Assembly: GCA_040878115.1 (NCBI GenBank)
Contig: JBBDMV010000118.1
Location: 7,683 to 71,682 of the forward strand
Direction of reading: 5' to 3'
Length of the DNA stretch: 64,000 bases
Source of the DNA: JBBDMU01 sp040878115
GTDB lineage: Bacteria > Bacteroidota > Rhodothermia > Balneolales > Natronogracilivirgulaceae
The notes under the pieces: generated by a model
What the model was told of the DNA's origin: nothing
The model's database searches: none
The model's input: the letters and a program-made list of their open reading frames with translations, nothing else
Translations under genes and position numbers: made by a program
In this document: positions 16,927 through 26,594 of the stretch, piece after piece
Numbering within the stretch: position 1 is the first letter of the stretch
Layout: each line of letters opens with the position of its first letter

Positions 16927-19440
16927 GTGAATATTTTTAAAAAAACAAGCCTGCTGGCTTTCCCATTTCTGATTTTGGTCTTGGCCAGTATACCAAGCCA
17001 CGCTCAATTCAAAGATACCCTTAATACTGAAGAACCTTCATTTCGCATTAATAATCCCATGGATGTTATCCCAGGGCAATATGTGATACGTAGCCTAAAA
17101 GTACAGGGTTCCGAGGCCAGGACCGAAAACTTTATTTCTTCTACCTCAGGACTGGAAGAAGGCGGCAGCATTACTATACCCGGTGAAGAAATTCCCCGGG
17201 CTATTAGTGCGTTGCACGAAACCGGCCTGTTCTCGGATGTCAAGGTAATCAGGACCGAAACTACTGGCAGTCAGGTTGATTTGATTATTGAGGTTACTGA
17301 ACAGCCTCGCCTTGAAAGTTATGAAATTACGGGAGTCAAGCGTTCTCACCGAAGAGACATCGAGGAAAAAATCCGCCTTGCCACGGGCTTTGCCGTCACC
17401 GAATCATCGAAGGCCCAGGCGGTAAAAATTATAAAAAGATATTATGAGGATAATGGATACCGGGGTACTGAGGTTGATGTTCAAACTAGAGAAACCAATA
17501 CCGCAAGAAATCGTGTTAGCCTTGAATTTGCAGTAGAACGTGGCGACAGGCTTCAGATTTCTGAAATTTTGTTTGAAGGCAACGAAAATTTTTCAAGTAA
17601 ACAATTACGGAAATCTTTAGAAGAAATTAAAAGAAACACCTTTTTGAGATTCCTGACGCGCCAGACATACACTGATGAAGATTATGAAGAAGCTCAGAAT
17701 AATCTTCTCACATTTTATCGTAATAATGGTTTTCGTGATATTCGTATTGTAGAAGATTCGGTTTATACAACCAGTGATGGAGAAGCATTGGGTATATTCA
17801 TGAAAGTTAGTGAAGGTTCCCAATATCACGTCCGCAATTTGGAATGGAACGGAAACACGGTCTACTCCAATGATAGGTTGACTGAAACATTAGGATTGGC
17901 AAAAGGTGATGTATTCAATGAAGAACTATTCGAGCAAAACCTGATGGGCAATCGCGAAGAGTCTGATGTTAATGCTCTTTACCATAACATCGGCTATCTT
18001 TTTCTGCGTTTGGAACCTGAGGTTAAAGTAGTACAGGGTGATTCTCTGGATTTATCCATTAATATTGTTGAAGACGAAATAGCTGAAATCGAAGAAGTTT
18101 CATTCTCCGGAAACACCAAAACGCATGATGATGTAGTTCGCCGGACCATTCGAAATGTGCCGGGAGAAACCTATAGCCGTTCAAGTATTATGCGAACCAT
18201 CAGGGAACTCTCAACGCTGGGTTATTTTAATCCAGAAGGAATCATACCTGATCTGGAGCCCGATTACGAGAATAAAACGGTGAGTGTAAATTACATGCTG
18301 GACGAATCACAAAGTACAGATAACTTCGAGTTCTCCGGAGGTTTTGGTGGTCGTCAGTTCGGATTGATTTTATCGGCAAAAGTAAACTTTAATAACTTCT
18401 CAGCCCAGAATATACTTAATGGTGACGCCTGGAGCCCACTGCCCAGCGGTGACGGACAAAAGCTATCTCTCGGTGTACAGGTAACCGGCCGTGGCTATCA
18501 AAACTATAACTTCTCCTTTCAGGAACCCTGGTTCATGGGACGACCGAACAACTTATTCGGTGTGAATATGTCATATAGCATTTTCAGAGGCGGATACAAT
18601 CAATTTGGTGGTGCCCAAACCCAAAGTTCAGCAGCAAGTCAGGAAATGCTATCAGCCGGTGTATCCTATGGAAGGAGACTTTCCTGGCCTGATGATTACT
18701 TCCAGCAAACAACAAGGCTACAGTATCAGTATTTTGATGTTCAGGGTTTTGAGCAATATTTGGGGGGGCAAGCAAGCCTTATCTCTATAAAAGAAACACT
18801 GGAGCGTAATTCATTGGATAATCCCATTTCACCAAACACAGGATCCAAATTCAGCATATCGGCCGAAATCGCACCACCGATACCTGGTCTATCACAGTTT
18901 CATAAAACAGAGATGAAATTTCAGCAGCACAATCCATTGGCTGGTAAATTAGTATCTTCATTTGGTTTCGAAGGTGGTTACATGGGGCATTTTGGCAGTA
19001 AAAACAGAAGTCAGTTTCAGCGATACTATCTGGGTGGAACACAGTTGCAGCAGCGACAGTCATTTACGCAAGATAATATTGATATGCGCGGCTTTCCTGG
19101 TGGTCCTGGCGGCTCAATCACACCTGTCCAGGATGGCAGGGAAGTCGGTGGAACTCTTTATAATAAATATTTTGCTGAGATAAGGTACCCTGTTATATCA
19201 AGCGAACAAGTGCAGCTTATACCCTACGTATTTGCTGAAGCCGGTAATGCTTATGATGATTTTGCCCAATATGATCCTTTTAATGTGAAGCGAACCGCCG
19301 GTATCGGGACACGTATATTCATGCCTATACTTGGATTGATTGACCTTAGTTACGGTTATAGATTCGACGGACTCCCAGGTAATAATGAGGTAAATGCTGG
19401 GGAATGGCAGTTCCTGTTTAATATCGGAGCGCCGTTTTGA
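16927..19440 (+). CDS. bamA: Outer-membrane assembly factor BamA
   Basis: About 838 residues from the GTG at 16927, chosen because it starts directly before a signal peptide (NIFKKTSLLAFPFLILVLASIPSHAQ). A TTG at 16861 would add 22 residues and cannot be excluded. Five POTRA domains follow: roughly 45-125, 126-205, 206-295, 296-383 and 384-460 in this numbering. Then a 16-strand Omp85 barrel with the loop-6 motif MRGF (RGF form of VRGF/Y) and a C-terminal FNIGAPF strand. It inserts barrel proteins into the outer membrane. The following three ompH genes encode periplasmic chaperones that deliver its clients. Confidence 0.95.
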   Translation: MNIFKKTSLLAFPFLILVLASIPSHAQFKDTLNTEEPSFRINNPMDVIPGQYVIRSLKVQGSEARTENFISSTSGLEEGGSITIPGEEIPRAISALHETGLFSDVKVIRTETTGSQVDLIIEVTEQPRLESYEITGVKRSHRRDIEEKIRLATGFAVTESSKAQAVKIIKRYYEDNGYRGTEVDVQTRETNTARNRVSLEFAVERGDRLQISEILFEGNENFSSKQLRKSLEEIKRNTFLRFLTRQTYTDEDYEEAQNNLLTFYRNNGFRDIRIVEDSVYTTSDGEALGIFMKVSEGSQYHVRNLEWNGNTVYSNDRLTETLGLAKGDVFNEELFEQNLMGNREESDVNALYHNIGYLFLRLEPEVKVVQGDSLDLSINIVEDEIAEIEEVSFSGNTKTHDDVVRRTIRNVPGETYSRSSIMRTIRELSTLGYFNPEGIIPDLEPDYENKTVSVNYMLDESQSTDNFEFSGGFGGRQFGLILSAKVNFNNFSAQNILNGDAWSPLPSGDGQKLSLGVQVTGRGYQNYNFSFQEPWFMGRPNNLFGVNMSYSIFRGGYNQFGGAQTQSSAASQEMLSAGVSYGRRLSWPDDYFQQTTRLQYQYFDVQGFEQYLGGQASLISIKETLERNSLDNPISPNTGSKFSISAEIAPPIPGLSQFHKTEMKFQQHNPLAGKLVSSFGFEGGYMGHFGSKNRSQFQRYYLGGTQLQQRQSFTQDNIDMRGFPGGPGGSITPVQDGREVGGTLYNKYFAEIRYPVISSEQVQLIPYVFAEAGNAYDDFAQYDPFNVKRTAGIGTRIFMPILGLIDLSYGYRFDGLPGNNEVNAGEWQFLFNIGAPF

Positions 19441-19988
19441 TAAGAGTTTGTTTACTTAAAATATCATTCTGTCTGCTTTTGATATTGGCAGTTGCAGGAA
19501 ACTCCCATGCACAAAATCAAAAGATCGGTTATGTTGACACTGATTATATTCTCTCTAATATACCAGAATATGAAGGAATCGAACAAAGGCTCTCGGGAAT
19601 AAGCCAGGAATGGAAAGATGAAATTGATGAAATGCAAGCTGACATAGATGCATTGAAACAAGATTATGAAGCCAGAGAAATACTTTATACGAATGAAGTT
19701 CGTAAACAAAAGGAAGAGGAAATAAAGCAAAAGAGTCAGCAAAGAGAACAATTTATCGATTCCCATTTTGGACCGGATGGTGAATATTTTTCCCGGCAAC
19801 AGGAATTACTAGAACCCCTTCAGCAAAGAATATTGGAAGCGACAAATAATATAGCCGATAGGGATGGTCTTGATTTTATTTTTGACCGTTCTGGTGATTA
19901 CATGCTATTGTTTGCTCGCCAAAGTTGGAACTTGAGTAATGAGGTTCTGCTTGAACTGGGTATCCAGATCGATGAAGTGGATAATTGA
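19437..19988 (+). CDS. OmpH/Skp-family periplasmic chaperone, paralogue 1
   Basis: 183 residues from a TTG that overlaps the bamA stop by 4 bp (TTGA), so it is likely translationally coupled. Signal peptide IRVCLLKISFCLLLILAVAGNSHAQ, then QKIGYVDTDYILSNIPEY, the conserved OmpH N-terminal strand, a long charged coiled coil (about 55-120) and the DGLDFIFDRSGDYMLLF C-terminal strand pair. Trimeric Skp-like holdase for unfolded outer-membrane proteins in transit to BamA. Confidence 0.9.
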   Translation: MIRVCLLKISFCLLLILAVAGNSHAQNQKIGYVDTDYILSNIPEYEGIEQRLSGISQEWKDEIDEMQADIDALKQDYEAREILYTNEVRKQKEEEIKQKSQQREQFIDSHFGPDGEYFSRQQELLEPLQQRILEATNNIADRDGLDFIFDRSGDYMLLFARQSWNLSNEVLLELGIQIDEVDN

Positions 19989-20042
19989 TCGAAAAAATTG
20001 TTATCATAACTCGATTATAATTTCATAAAACAAAAAGAAAAA

Positions 20043-20570
20043 ATGATCAAACATTTTAGTATAGCTATAACAGCAATCCTTTTATTTACGGCCGCCGCTG
20101 TTAGTCAGCCCAAAATTGGATACTTAAATCCACAGGATGTTTTGGATGAATTACCTGAGAAAGCCGAGGTAGAGCAAGAGTTGAATCAATTTCTGGATGA
20201 AAAAGAGGCTGAATTTGAAGAAGAAGCTATAGGGTTTCAAAGCGAAATGGCAGAGTTTCAACAGCAACAAGGGAACCTCAGTGAGGCCGAAGCCCGTAGA
20301 GAGCAGGAACGCCTTGAAGTAAAGAATCAAGAACTAGAGCAGTTTCAGCAACAGATACAGCAAGAGTTGCGACAACGTCAGGCAAATCTTTTAGAACCTC
20401 TATTAACTGAAATCAATGTTGCTATTGAGACTGTAGCAGAAGATATGGAACTTGATTACGTTCTAAATGAAGCTACTGGTGAAGGGGAAAGGATATTAAT
20501 TTTTATATCTCCTGAGGGCGAAAATAATCTTGATATAACTGAACAGGTTTTAAACTTAATGTTAAACTGA
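20043..20570 (+). CDS. OmpH/Skp-family periplasmic chaperone, paralogue 2
   Basis: 175 residues. Signal peptide IKHFSIAITAILLFTAAAVSQ, then PKIGYLNPQDVLDELPEKAEVEQEL, a Glu/Gln-rich coiled coil (about 45-120) and MELDYVLNEATGEGERILIFISPE. Shares with its neighbours the start strand, the NLLEPLLTEI segment after the coil and the closing beta hairpin. It lies 54 bp after paralogue 1 and 6 bp before paralogue 3. Confidence 0.9.
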   Translation: MIKHFSIAITAILLFTAAAVSQPKIGYLNPQDVLDELPEKAEVEQELNQFLDEKEAEFEEEAIGFQSEMAEFQQQQGNLSEAEARREQERLEVKNQELEQFQQQIQQELRQRQANLLEPLLTEINVAIETVAEDMELDYVLNEATGEGERILIFISPEGENNLDITEQVLNLMLN

Positions 20571-20576
20571 TAAAAA

Positions 20577-21125
20577 ATGACTATGACAAAAAAAATATTA
20601 TTCCTCGTAAGTTGCTTGGCTTTTACTGGTTTATTATCCATCGAGGCAAAAGCTCAGAACGAGATGAACATTGGGTATGTAGATCCCCAATCTATTATGA
20701 TGAGCCTGCCAGAAATGGCTGCAATCGAACGCCGGCTTCAGAACTTTGTTGAAAGCAAGAGAGAAGAGTATACAGAAAAGGAAGCGAATTTCAGGAGAGA
20801 AGTTGAAGAGTATCAGCAAAAGTTGGCTGTGATCTCCGAGCAAGCTCAGCAAGCGGAGGAAGAGCGCCTTGCCCAGCAGAACCTGGAGTTGCAGGAATTT
20901 CAACAAAACTTCCAGGTGGAAATACAAGAACGCCAGGCGGAATTGGTTGGGCCTTTACTTGATAAAATTCAGAATGCTATTGACGAAGTTGCTTCTTCAA
21001 GAAACCTCACTTTTGTGCTTAACTCTGTGACCAATAATGGTGATTTTATTATCCTGTACGCTTCAGAAGAAGCTCAGCAGAACAACGATATCACTGAAGA
21101 AGTCAAGGAATTACTCGATATCTAA
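20577..21125 (+). CDS. OmpH/Skp-family periplasmic chaperone, paralogue 3
   Basis: 182 residues. Two nearby ATG codons (20577 and 20583) are possible starts. Signal peptide KKILFLVSCLAFTGLLSIEAKAQ, then NIGYVDPQSIMMSLPEM, a Gln/Glu-rich coiled coil and RNLTFVLNSVTNNGDFIILYASEEAQ. More similar to paralogue 2 (QAELVGPLLDKI vs QANLLEPLLTEI) than to paralogue 1, which suggests the third copy arose by duplication of the second. A strong hairpin follows 16 bp downstream. Confidence 0.9.
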   Translation: MTMTKKILFLVSCLAFTGLLSIEAKAQNEMNIGYVDPQSIMMSLPEMAAIERRLQNFVESKREEYTEKEANFRREVEEYQQKLAVISEQAQQAEEERLAQQNLELQEFQQNFQVEIQERQAELVGPLLDKIQNAIDEVASSRNLTFVLNSVTNNGDFIILYASEEAQQNNDITEEVKELLDI

Positions 21126-21141
21126 TTTATCTGGTTGTTTA

Positions 21142-21182
21142 ATCACAAAGTTGGCAAAGGAATAATTCGCCAACTTTGTGAT
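21142..21182. terminator. 14-bp perfect stem between convergent genes
   Basis: ATCACAAAGTTGGC (21142-21155), 13-nt loop, GCCAACTTTGTGAT (21169-21182). It lies between the end of ompH paralogue 3 (plus) and the end of the VWA gene (minus), so it can serve both directions; no long T-run on either side. Confidence 0.65.
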
Positions 21183-21205
21183 ATTCGGTACATTTGTAGA
21201 CAATA

Positions 21206-22315
21206 TTAACCTACGTATTTTTTTCTGTTACGGATATAATCCTCAAATATATATCCACCAAGGGAATTTAGGGAGGCAAAGTAAGCTCTACCATTATTTG
21301 CCTGGGTTAATTCCCTGACAAAGTTTTGCAGATAGGGATCTTGGGCTATCATAAATGTAGTTATGGTGATTTTGTCACGGCGGCATTTTACCCCAGCATC
21401 CAGTACCCGGTTTACGATTTTTCTGTCGAGACCAAAGCTGTTCTTATATAACTTGCTATTCTCAAACATCGCCGATGGTTTTCCATCGGTTATCATAAAG
21501 ATTTGTTTATTGGCATACTTTCTACGTTGCAGCTTATGTCTTGCAAGCTCGAGGCCAGCCTGAGTGTTAGTGTGATAAGGACCAACTTTTAAATAAGGTA
21601 AATCCTTTATATCAACTGTCCAGGCGTCGTTCCCAAAAGCGATTACATCTAAAGAATCTTTAGCATATTGGCTCAATATCAATTCCGATAAAGCCATGGC
21701 TACCTTTTTTGCGGGTGTAATTCTGTCCTCTCCGTACAGGATCATTGAATGACTTAAATCAATCATCAACACTGTGGCATTGGATGTATAATGTTCATTT
21801 TCGTGTACTCGAATGTCATCTTCTTCAAGGCTAAACCGTTCGAGGTTGCTATGCTTGAGAGTATTAGTGATGGTGCCAACACCGTCGATATTTTGAATTT
21901 CATCACCATGTTGCCAGGGGCGGGTTTCGGGGTCGCGATCCTGGGCCTTGCCTATATAATTGGTTTTATGTTTGCCCTCGGTGCCTTGCTTCATATTACG
22001 AAATATCTCTTCCAGTGACTTCTTCCTAAGGCCACGCTCGGTTTTTGCAGTAATCAGTATCTGGTCTTTAACTTCATCAAACTTGATAAAGTTTCGATCT
22101 TCAAGATCTTTTATAAAATCACCTATGCTATAACCTTCCATATCATCGGTGATTTTATATTCCTTATCCAGTTCTGTGAGCCATTTTAAAGCCTGGGAGG
22201 GGTCCCCGCTGCTTATGAGCAAGAGTTGCTGGAAAAGGTCGAAAAGCTTGTCAAAACCCTCTATACTATCCTGTCGCCTGAGGCGGTCATTCCATTCCTG
22301 ATATCGAAAATGCAT
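21206..22315 (-). CDS. VWA-domain protein, cytoplasmic
   Basis: 369 residues, no signal peptide or membrane segment. Residues 1-165 are helical and charged with no recognised domain. The von Willebrand A domain starts about 178 with VLMIDLSHSM, a MIDAS DxSxS motif, followed by the conserved ITPAKKVAMALSELI helix and FMITDGKPS (metal-binding TDG). Soluble VWA proteins of this type commonly partner MoxR-type AAA+ ATPases; the only MoxR in view is 15 kb away at 36702. Transcribed alone, divergent from rnhB. Confidence 0.8.
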   Translation of the reverse strand: MHFRYQEWNDRLRRQDSIEGFDKLFDLFQQLLLISSGDPSQALKWLTELDKEYKITDDMEGYSIGDFIKDLEDRNFIKFDEVKDQILITAKTERGLRKKSLEEIFRNMKQGTEGKHKTNYIGKAQDRDPETRPWQHGDEIQNIDGVGTITNTLKHSNLERFSLEEDDIRVHENEHYTSNATVLMIDLSHSMILYGEDRITPAKKVAMALSELILSQYAKDSLDVIAFGNDAWTVDIKDLPYLKVGPYHTNTQAGLELARHKLQRRKYANKQIFMITDGKPSAMFENSKLYKNSFGLDRKIVNRVLDAGVKCRRDKITITTFMIAQDPYLQNFVRELTQANNGRAYFASLNSLGGYIFEDYIRNRKKYVG

Positions 22316-22453
22316 ATTATAAACTATAATTTTTTGGTTTATAACGTTGAGTAAAATAAAATCATTTCGCCGAAAGCAAAAGGGTAATATAAGCTAATCA
22401 TACTGTTATCAAATTTATTTGGCATCCATTATCTCGGGTGCGTACCTTTCCGG

Positions 22454-23056
22454 ATGCTTGCTGAAGATAATTACCTATACGAGAAAAAGCTCTGGGCCCA
22501 AAACTACCGGTATGTCATGGGATTGGATGAGGTCGGGAGGGGTTGCCTTGCCGGACCGGTGGTAGCAGCCGGTGTTATTCTGAAACCCAATAGTATTATT
22601 GAAAATATTACCGACAGCAAAGTACTGAACAAATCCGAACGCGATGAACTATCAAAAATAATCAAAAAAGAAGCCTTGTGCTGGTCTATCCAAAGCTGCA
22701 GCGTTCGTGAAATTGAAGAGCAGAATATTTATTGGGCATCATTTTCTGCCATGCGTAAGTGTACTTTGGAAGCCAAAAATCAGCCGGATTATTTACTCGT
22801 TGACGGCAATCGTTATCTCGATGAGATTCTTCCTGTAACTTGCATTGTAAAGGGTGACCTCTATTCTGCTAGCATAGGGGCAGCGTCTATACTGGCCAAG
22901 GTATATAGAGATAAGCTGATGCGGAAGCTTCACAAGAAATTTCCAATGTACGGATGGGAAACGAATGTCGGGTATCCCACACAAAAGCATTACGAGGGAT
23001 TAAGCCAGCACGGCCCTACTCGCCATCACAGAAAAACATTCAGGCTTGTGCCTTAA
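22454..23056 (+). CDS. rnhB: Ribonuclease HII
   Basis: 200 residues, normal for the family. It cleaves RNA of RNA-DNA hybrids and single ribonucleotides in DNA. Seen: YVMGLDEVGRGCLAGPVVAAGVIL with the first two acidic ligands (D26, E27), the ITDSKVLNKSERDEL motif, LVDGNRYLD, and GDLYSASIGAASILAKVYRDKLM with the downstream acidic residues. C-terminal HGPTRHHRKTFRLV is typical. Start ATG 22454; no nearby in-frame alternative keeps the leader short. Confidence 0.96.
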   Translation: MLAEDNYLYEKKLWAQNYRYVMGLDEVGRGCLAGPVVAAGVILKPNSIIENITDSKVLNKSERDELSKIIKKEALCWSIQSCSVREIEEQNIYWASFSAMRKCTLEAKNQPDYLLVDGNRYLDEILPVTCIVKGDLYSASIGAASILAKVYRDKLMRKLHKKFPMYGWETNVGYPTQKHYEGLSQHGPTRHHRKTFRLVP

Positions 23057-23156
23057 AAACGTTACAAGCGTAAAAAGATATTATTGGTTGATCATTTTGT
23101 CTTGCTGCTACGTCTAAATAGCAGACCATGAAACCGATACTTCACGTTTATTTTCC

Positions 23157-25949
23157 ATGAGATTTGTTACTACCCTTTTTTTATTCATAATAGTTCCCTT
23201 TATAGTCCTGGCACAGGAGGTTTCCGTCTCGGGTACCGTGACCGAAGAACAGAATGATGAGGTTTTAATTGGGGCCAATGTTGCAATTTATACTGAATCA
23301 GATACAAGCTTGGTTGGTGGAGCATCTACAGATTCCGATGGTATTTTCTTATTAACAAATATTACCCCAGAGGACTACATACTCACCGTTACCTATCTGG
23401 GTTATAATTCGATCAGCCGGAGTATTACCATAGGGGAGGGCAATATAACTGATCTCGGGATTTCAATGGAACCTGGTAATCAGGTCCTGGCTGATATTAC
23501 GGTTACTGCTCAATTGCCACCAGTTGAAGTAAGAGGAGATACCACGCAATTCAATTCCGGTGCCTTCAGGCTCAATGAGGATGCATCAGCCGAAGACCTT
23601 ATTCTTAGGATGCCTGGTTTCATTATAGAAGATGGTGAGGTACGGGCCCAGGGCGAAGAGGTTCAGCGGGTTTTGGTGGACGGGGAGGAATTCTTTGGCG
23701 ATGATGCCCGTATAGCCTTGAGAAATCTACCCGCTGAAATCATTGATAAAATAGAAGTATATGACCGGCAAAGTGACCAGGCCAGTTTTACGGGATTCGA
23801 TGATGACGACGCGGAAAAAACCGTTAATATTGTTACCAAACCGGGGATGAATACGGGACGATTTGGCCGTGGAGAAGCCGGCTTGGGTACCGATACCCGG
23901 TATATGAGTGGAGGCAATATGAACTATTTCCGGGGAAACCGCCGCGTATCCCTGATCGGCTTGTCTAATAATATCAATCAGTTGAACTTTTCCACTGAAG
24001 ATATGCAGGATGTGAGTGGAGGGCGGGGAGGGCGTGGCAGAGGAAGGGGAAGAGGGGGCGGAGGATACAATACAGGTGGCCAAAATGGAATAAATATTGT
24101 GCATTCACTGGGCTTGAACTATATAGACCAGTGGAATGATCAATGGGAGGCAAACGGCAGTTACTTTTTCAACGCAAGGTCCAATACCAATGAAGTAGAA
24201 CGTGAACGACGGTACATCATGGCCCAGCTTGAAGATCAGCGCTATAATGAGGAATCTTTTTCAGACAGTGACAATTATAATCATCGCATGAATATGCGGA
24301 TGGAGTATGAAATTAATGATAATAATTCGATGGTTTTTCGTACGGGACTTGGGGCAACAGAAAATGAAAGCCTGTCCTTACTCGACGCTCTTACCCTTTC
24401 TCCGGATAATACACTTATTAATGAAGTCCTGAATGAATCTATAAATGAGAATCGAAGTTTCAATTTATCCCAGTCGGGGCTTTACCGGCACAGGCTAGCT
24501 AAAGAGGGGCGCACCTTCTCAGCCAACTTTCGGGGGAACCTGAACCGGAATTCCGGTGACCGGTATTTACTGGGCGAAACCATTTATTATGAGGGTACCG
24601 ATCAGTCTGTAATAGATGACAGGCTAACGGATATCTATTCAAACAGTTCCGGTGTATCGGTCGATTTCGCTTATACTGAGCCTTTGGGTGAAGACAGCCA
24701 GCTAATGTTCGATTATAACCCATCGTGGGACCGGGACCGTTCAGATCGTGGAACCTGGCTATCTGATGATGAAACCGGTGAATACAACGATCTGGATACC
24801 TTATTGACCAATCGTTACGAAAATGATCTGTACCAGCAGCGCGGCGGCGTAAGGTTTCGAAGTAACATCGGACGGACCAGAGCGAACATCAGTCTGGATT
24901 ATCAACACACACTGTTACAGGGAGAGCAGGATTTCCCTTTCGAGGCAGACACCCGGCAGACCTACAATAATTTAATGCCCCGAGCCGGATTGGGAATTGA
25001 TATCACCGAAGGGAGCAGCCTCCACATCAACTATTCAACCAGAACGCGCACGCCTTCCGCTTCTCAGCTCCAAAACGTCATTGACAACAGTAACCGGCTT
25101 CGATTACGTGGTGGGAATCCGGACCTTCGCCAGCAGTATAGCCATTCAATCAGGACACGATTCCGGATGACAGACCGTGAACGGGGCAGTTCAACATTCC
25201 TGAGCCTGAGTGCAACACGTACCGACGATTATATCAGTCAACGCACCTACGTTGCCCAAAATGATTCTATTGTGCAGGAAGGGGTTATACTCAGGGCCGG
25301 CTCCCAACTCGTGGTCCCCGAAAATGTTGGAACGTCTTGGAACTATAGCGCCTATGCTTCCCGTGGACTCCCAATCAATGCACTAAAAAGTAATCTGAAC
25401 CTGAATGCCGGAGCCAACTATACCCATACTCCCGTTTATGTAAATGATGATCTTAGCCAGACTAAAAGGACCGGGGTTAATGCTGGACTTTCGTTCAGCA
25501 GCAACATAAGCCGGCAAATAGATTTCCGTGTAAACTACTCAGGAAGCTATCAGTTCGTAGACCAGGAAAATCAGGCATCCTCAATAGCCATATCCGGAAA
25601 TAATTATTACACGGGCAGAGCAGGGGCAAACTTTAATCTGGAAACGGGCTTTGGCCTTACTTTCAGCACTAATTATAATTTGAGGCACAATCATGGACTG
25701 GGCGATGACTTTAGCCCCACTACCATGTATTGGAACCTATCGGCGGGATATAAGTTTCTGCCGAATAAGGCAGCGCAACTTAAAATAACGGCTATTGACC
25801 TTCTTAATAGGAACGATGACATTAATCGAACCGTATCTGAAAACTACGTCGAAGATGTCCGGAGTGATGTGCTTTCGCGTTACTTCCTGATGACCCTTTC
25901 CTACAGGTTCCGCTCATTCCCTGAAGGGGAAAGAGAGATACCAAGATAA
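23157..25949 (+). CDS. Large outer-membrane beta-barrel protein (TonB-receptor-like, OMP_b-brl_3 type)
   Basis: 930 residues. Signal peptide MRFVTTLFLFIIVPFIVLAQ. Residues 22-110 are a carboxypeptidase-regulatory-like beta-sandwich (VSVSGTVTEEQNDEVLIGANV). A plug-like region 120-230 carries LPAEIIDKIEVYDRQSDQASFTGFDDDDAEKTVNI. A Gly/Arg-rich linker (GGRGGRGRGRGRGGGG, near 286-301) precedes about 600 residues of alternating barrel strands ending LMTLSYRFRSFPEGEREIPR. Such Bacteroidota proteins are usually called TonB-dependent receptors, but no TonB box is obvious and the last residue is not aromatic. Substrate unknown. Monocistronic, with a terminator-like hairpin after it. Confidence 0.85.
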   Translation: MRFVTTLFLFIIVPFIVLAQEVSVSGTVTEEQNDEVLIGANVAIYTESDTSLVGGASTDSDGIFLLTNITPEDYILTVTYLGYNSISRSITIGEGNITDLGISMEPGNQVLADITVTAQLPPVEVRGDTTQFNSGAFRLNEDASAEDLILRMPGFIIEDGEVRAQGEEVQRVLVDGEEFFGDDARIALRNLPAEIIDKIEVYDRQSDQASFTGFDDDDAEKTVNIVTKPGMNTGRFGRGEAGLGTDTRYMSGGNMNYFRGNRRVSLIGLSNNINQLNFSTEDMQDVSGGRGGRGRGRGRGGGGYNTGGQNGINIVHSLGLNYIDQWNDQWEANGSYFFNARSNTNEVERERRYIMAQLEDQRYNEESFSDSDNYNHRMNMRMEYEINDNNSMVFRTGLGATENESLSLLDALTLSPDNTLINEVLNESINENRSFNLSQSGLYRHRLAKEGRTFSANFRGNLNRNSGDRYLLGETIYYEGTDQSVIDDRLTDIYSNSSGVSVDFAYTEPLGEDSQLMFDYNPSWDRDRSDRGTWLSDDETGEYNDLDTLLTNRYENDLYQQRGGVRFRSNIGRTRANISLDYQHTLLQGEQDFPFEADTRQTYNNLMPRAGLGIDITEGSSLHINYSTRTRTPSASQLQNVIDNSNRLRLRGGNPDLRQQYSHSIRTRFRMTDRERGSSTFLSLSATRTDDYISQRTYVAQNDSIVQEGVILRAGSQLVVPENVGTSWNYSAYASRGLPINALKSNLNLNAGANYTHTPVYVNDDLSQTKRTGVNAGLSFSSNISRQIDFRVNYSGSYQFVDQENQASSIAISGNNYYTGRAGANFNLETGFGLTFSTNYNLRHNHGLGDDFSPTTMYWNLSAGYKFLPNKAAQLKITAIDLLNRNDDINRTVSENYVEDVRSDVLSRYFLMTLSYRFRSFPEGEREIPR

Positions 25950-25981
25950 ATTCCCCCATACCTGCCTCTGCCGCATAATTC

Positions 25982-26021
25982 CTTTATGACTTTGAACATA
26001 GGTGTCTTTAAAGCCATAAAG
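25982..26021. terminator. Hairpin between convergent genes
   Basis: CTTTATG (25982-25988) pairs with CATAAAG (26015-26021), and the stem continues inward after one mismatch with CTTT/AAAG. It lies between the ends of the outer-membrane barrel gene and the small membrane-protein gene. Confidence 0.45.
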
Positions 26022-26024
26022 TTA

Positions 26025-26393
26025 TCACACAAAAAAGTAACCTACAGGAAGGAATGCTATGCTGACCAGAAATAACGACAATCTGAAGCGTGTGAGAAAG
26101 AATATGGGATGAAAGAAGAAGCCGTGGGTTAATGGCCGGTTACTGATCCATTCATAGTAGAAATGCCGGTGCATCGCCCCGAGCGACATAGTGACATGGC
26201 CATGGAGCACGGTCATCATAAAGGGGGCTGCAAAAAATAATGAACCAAAAAAAGTTGCCAGCTTATGAAATTCCAGCAACTGGCAAAGCAGGTGATAAGG
26301 CCAGGCAAATAGAATGAGCATGGCAGGTGCAAGCGCCCAGTTAATAAATGATATACGCTTATAATTTCGTTCTGTAAGTTCCTTGTAAGCCAT
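26025..26393 (-). CDS. Small integral membrane protein of unknown function
   Basis: 122 residues, not recognised. Hydrophobic segments at about 17-36, 45-66 and 98-120, so three or four helices. Histidines are clustered: LHGHVTMSLGAMHRHFYYEW (64-83), then THGFFFHPIFF, a spacing that could bind metal or haem; that is conjecture. Charged N-terminus AYKELTERNYKRIS. Stands alone, convergent with the outer-membrane barrel gene; 200 bp of non-coding DNA separates it from alanine dehydrogenase. Confidence 0.6.
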   Translation of the reverse strand: MAYKELTERNYKRISFINWALAPAMLILFAWPYHLLCQLLEFHKLATFFGSLFFAAPFMMTVLHGHVTMSLGAMHRHFYYEWISNRPLTHGFFFHPIFFLTRFRLSLFLVSIAFLPVGYFFV

Positions 26394-26594
26394 ATTTTAT
26401 TATTTTATCAATCAGGACATTTCTCTGGCAGCCTCAGGCTCGCCGTATTCGCTGTTTTGCTCAAAGGCCTATGCATCCGACAATAAAAAAGATGTTTGCG
26501 CTGAGCGATCTTTTATCAACTTTTGATGAGAAAACAGAGTGGGCCGAGAATCTTTTTTTAAAAAATCTATTTAATATATACGCATCTGACAGTC

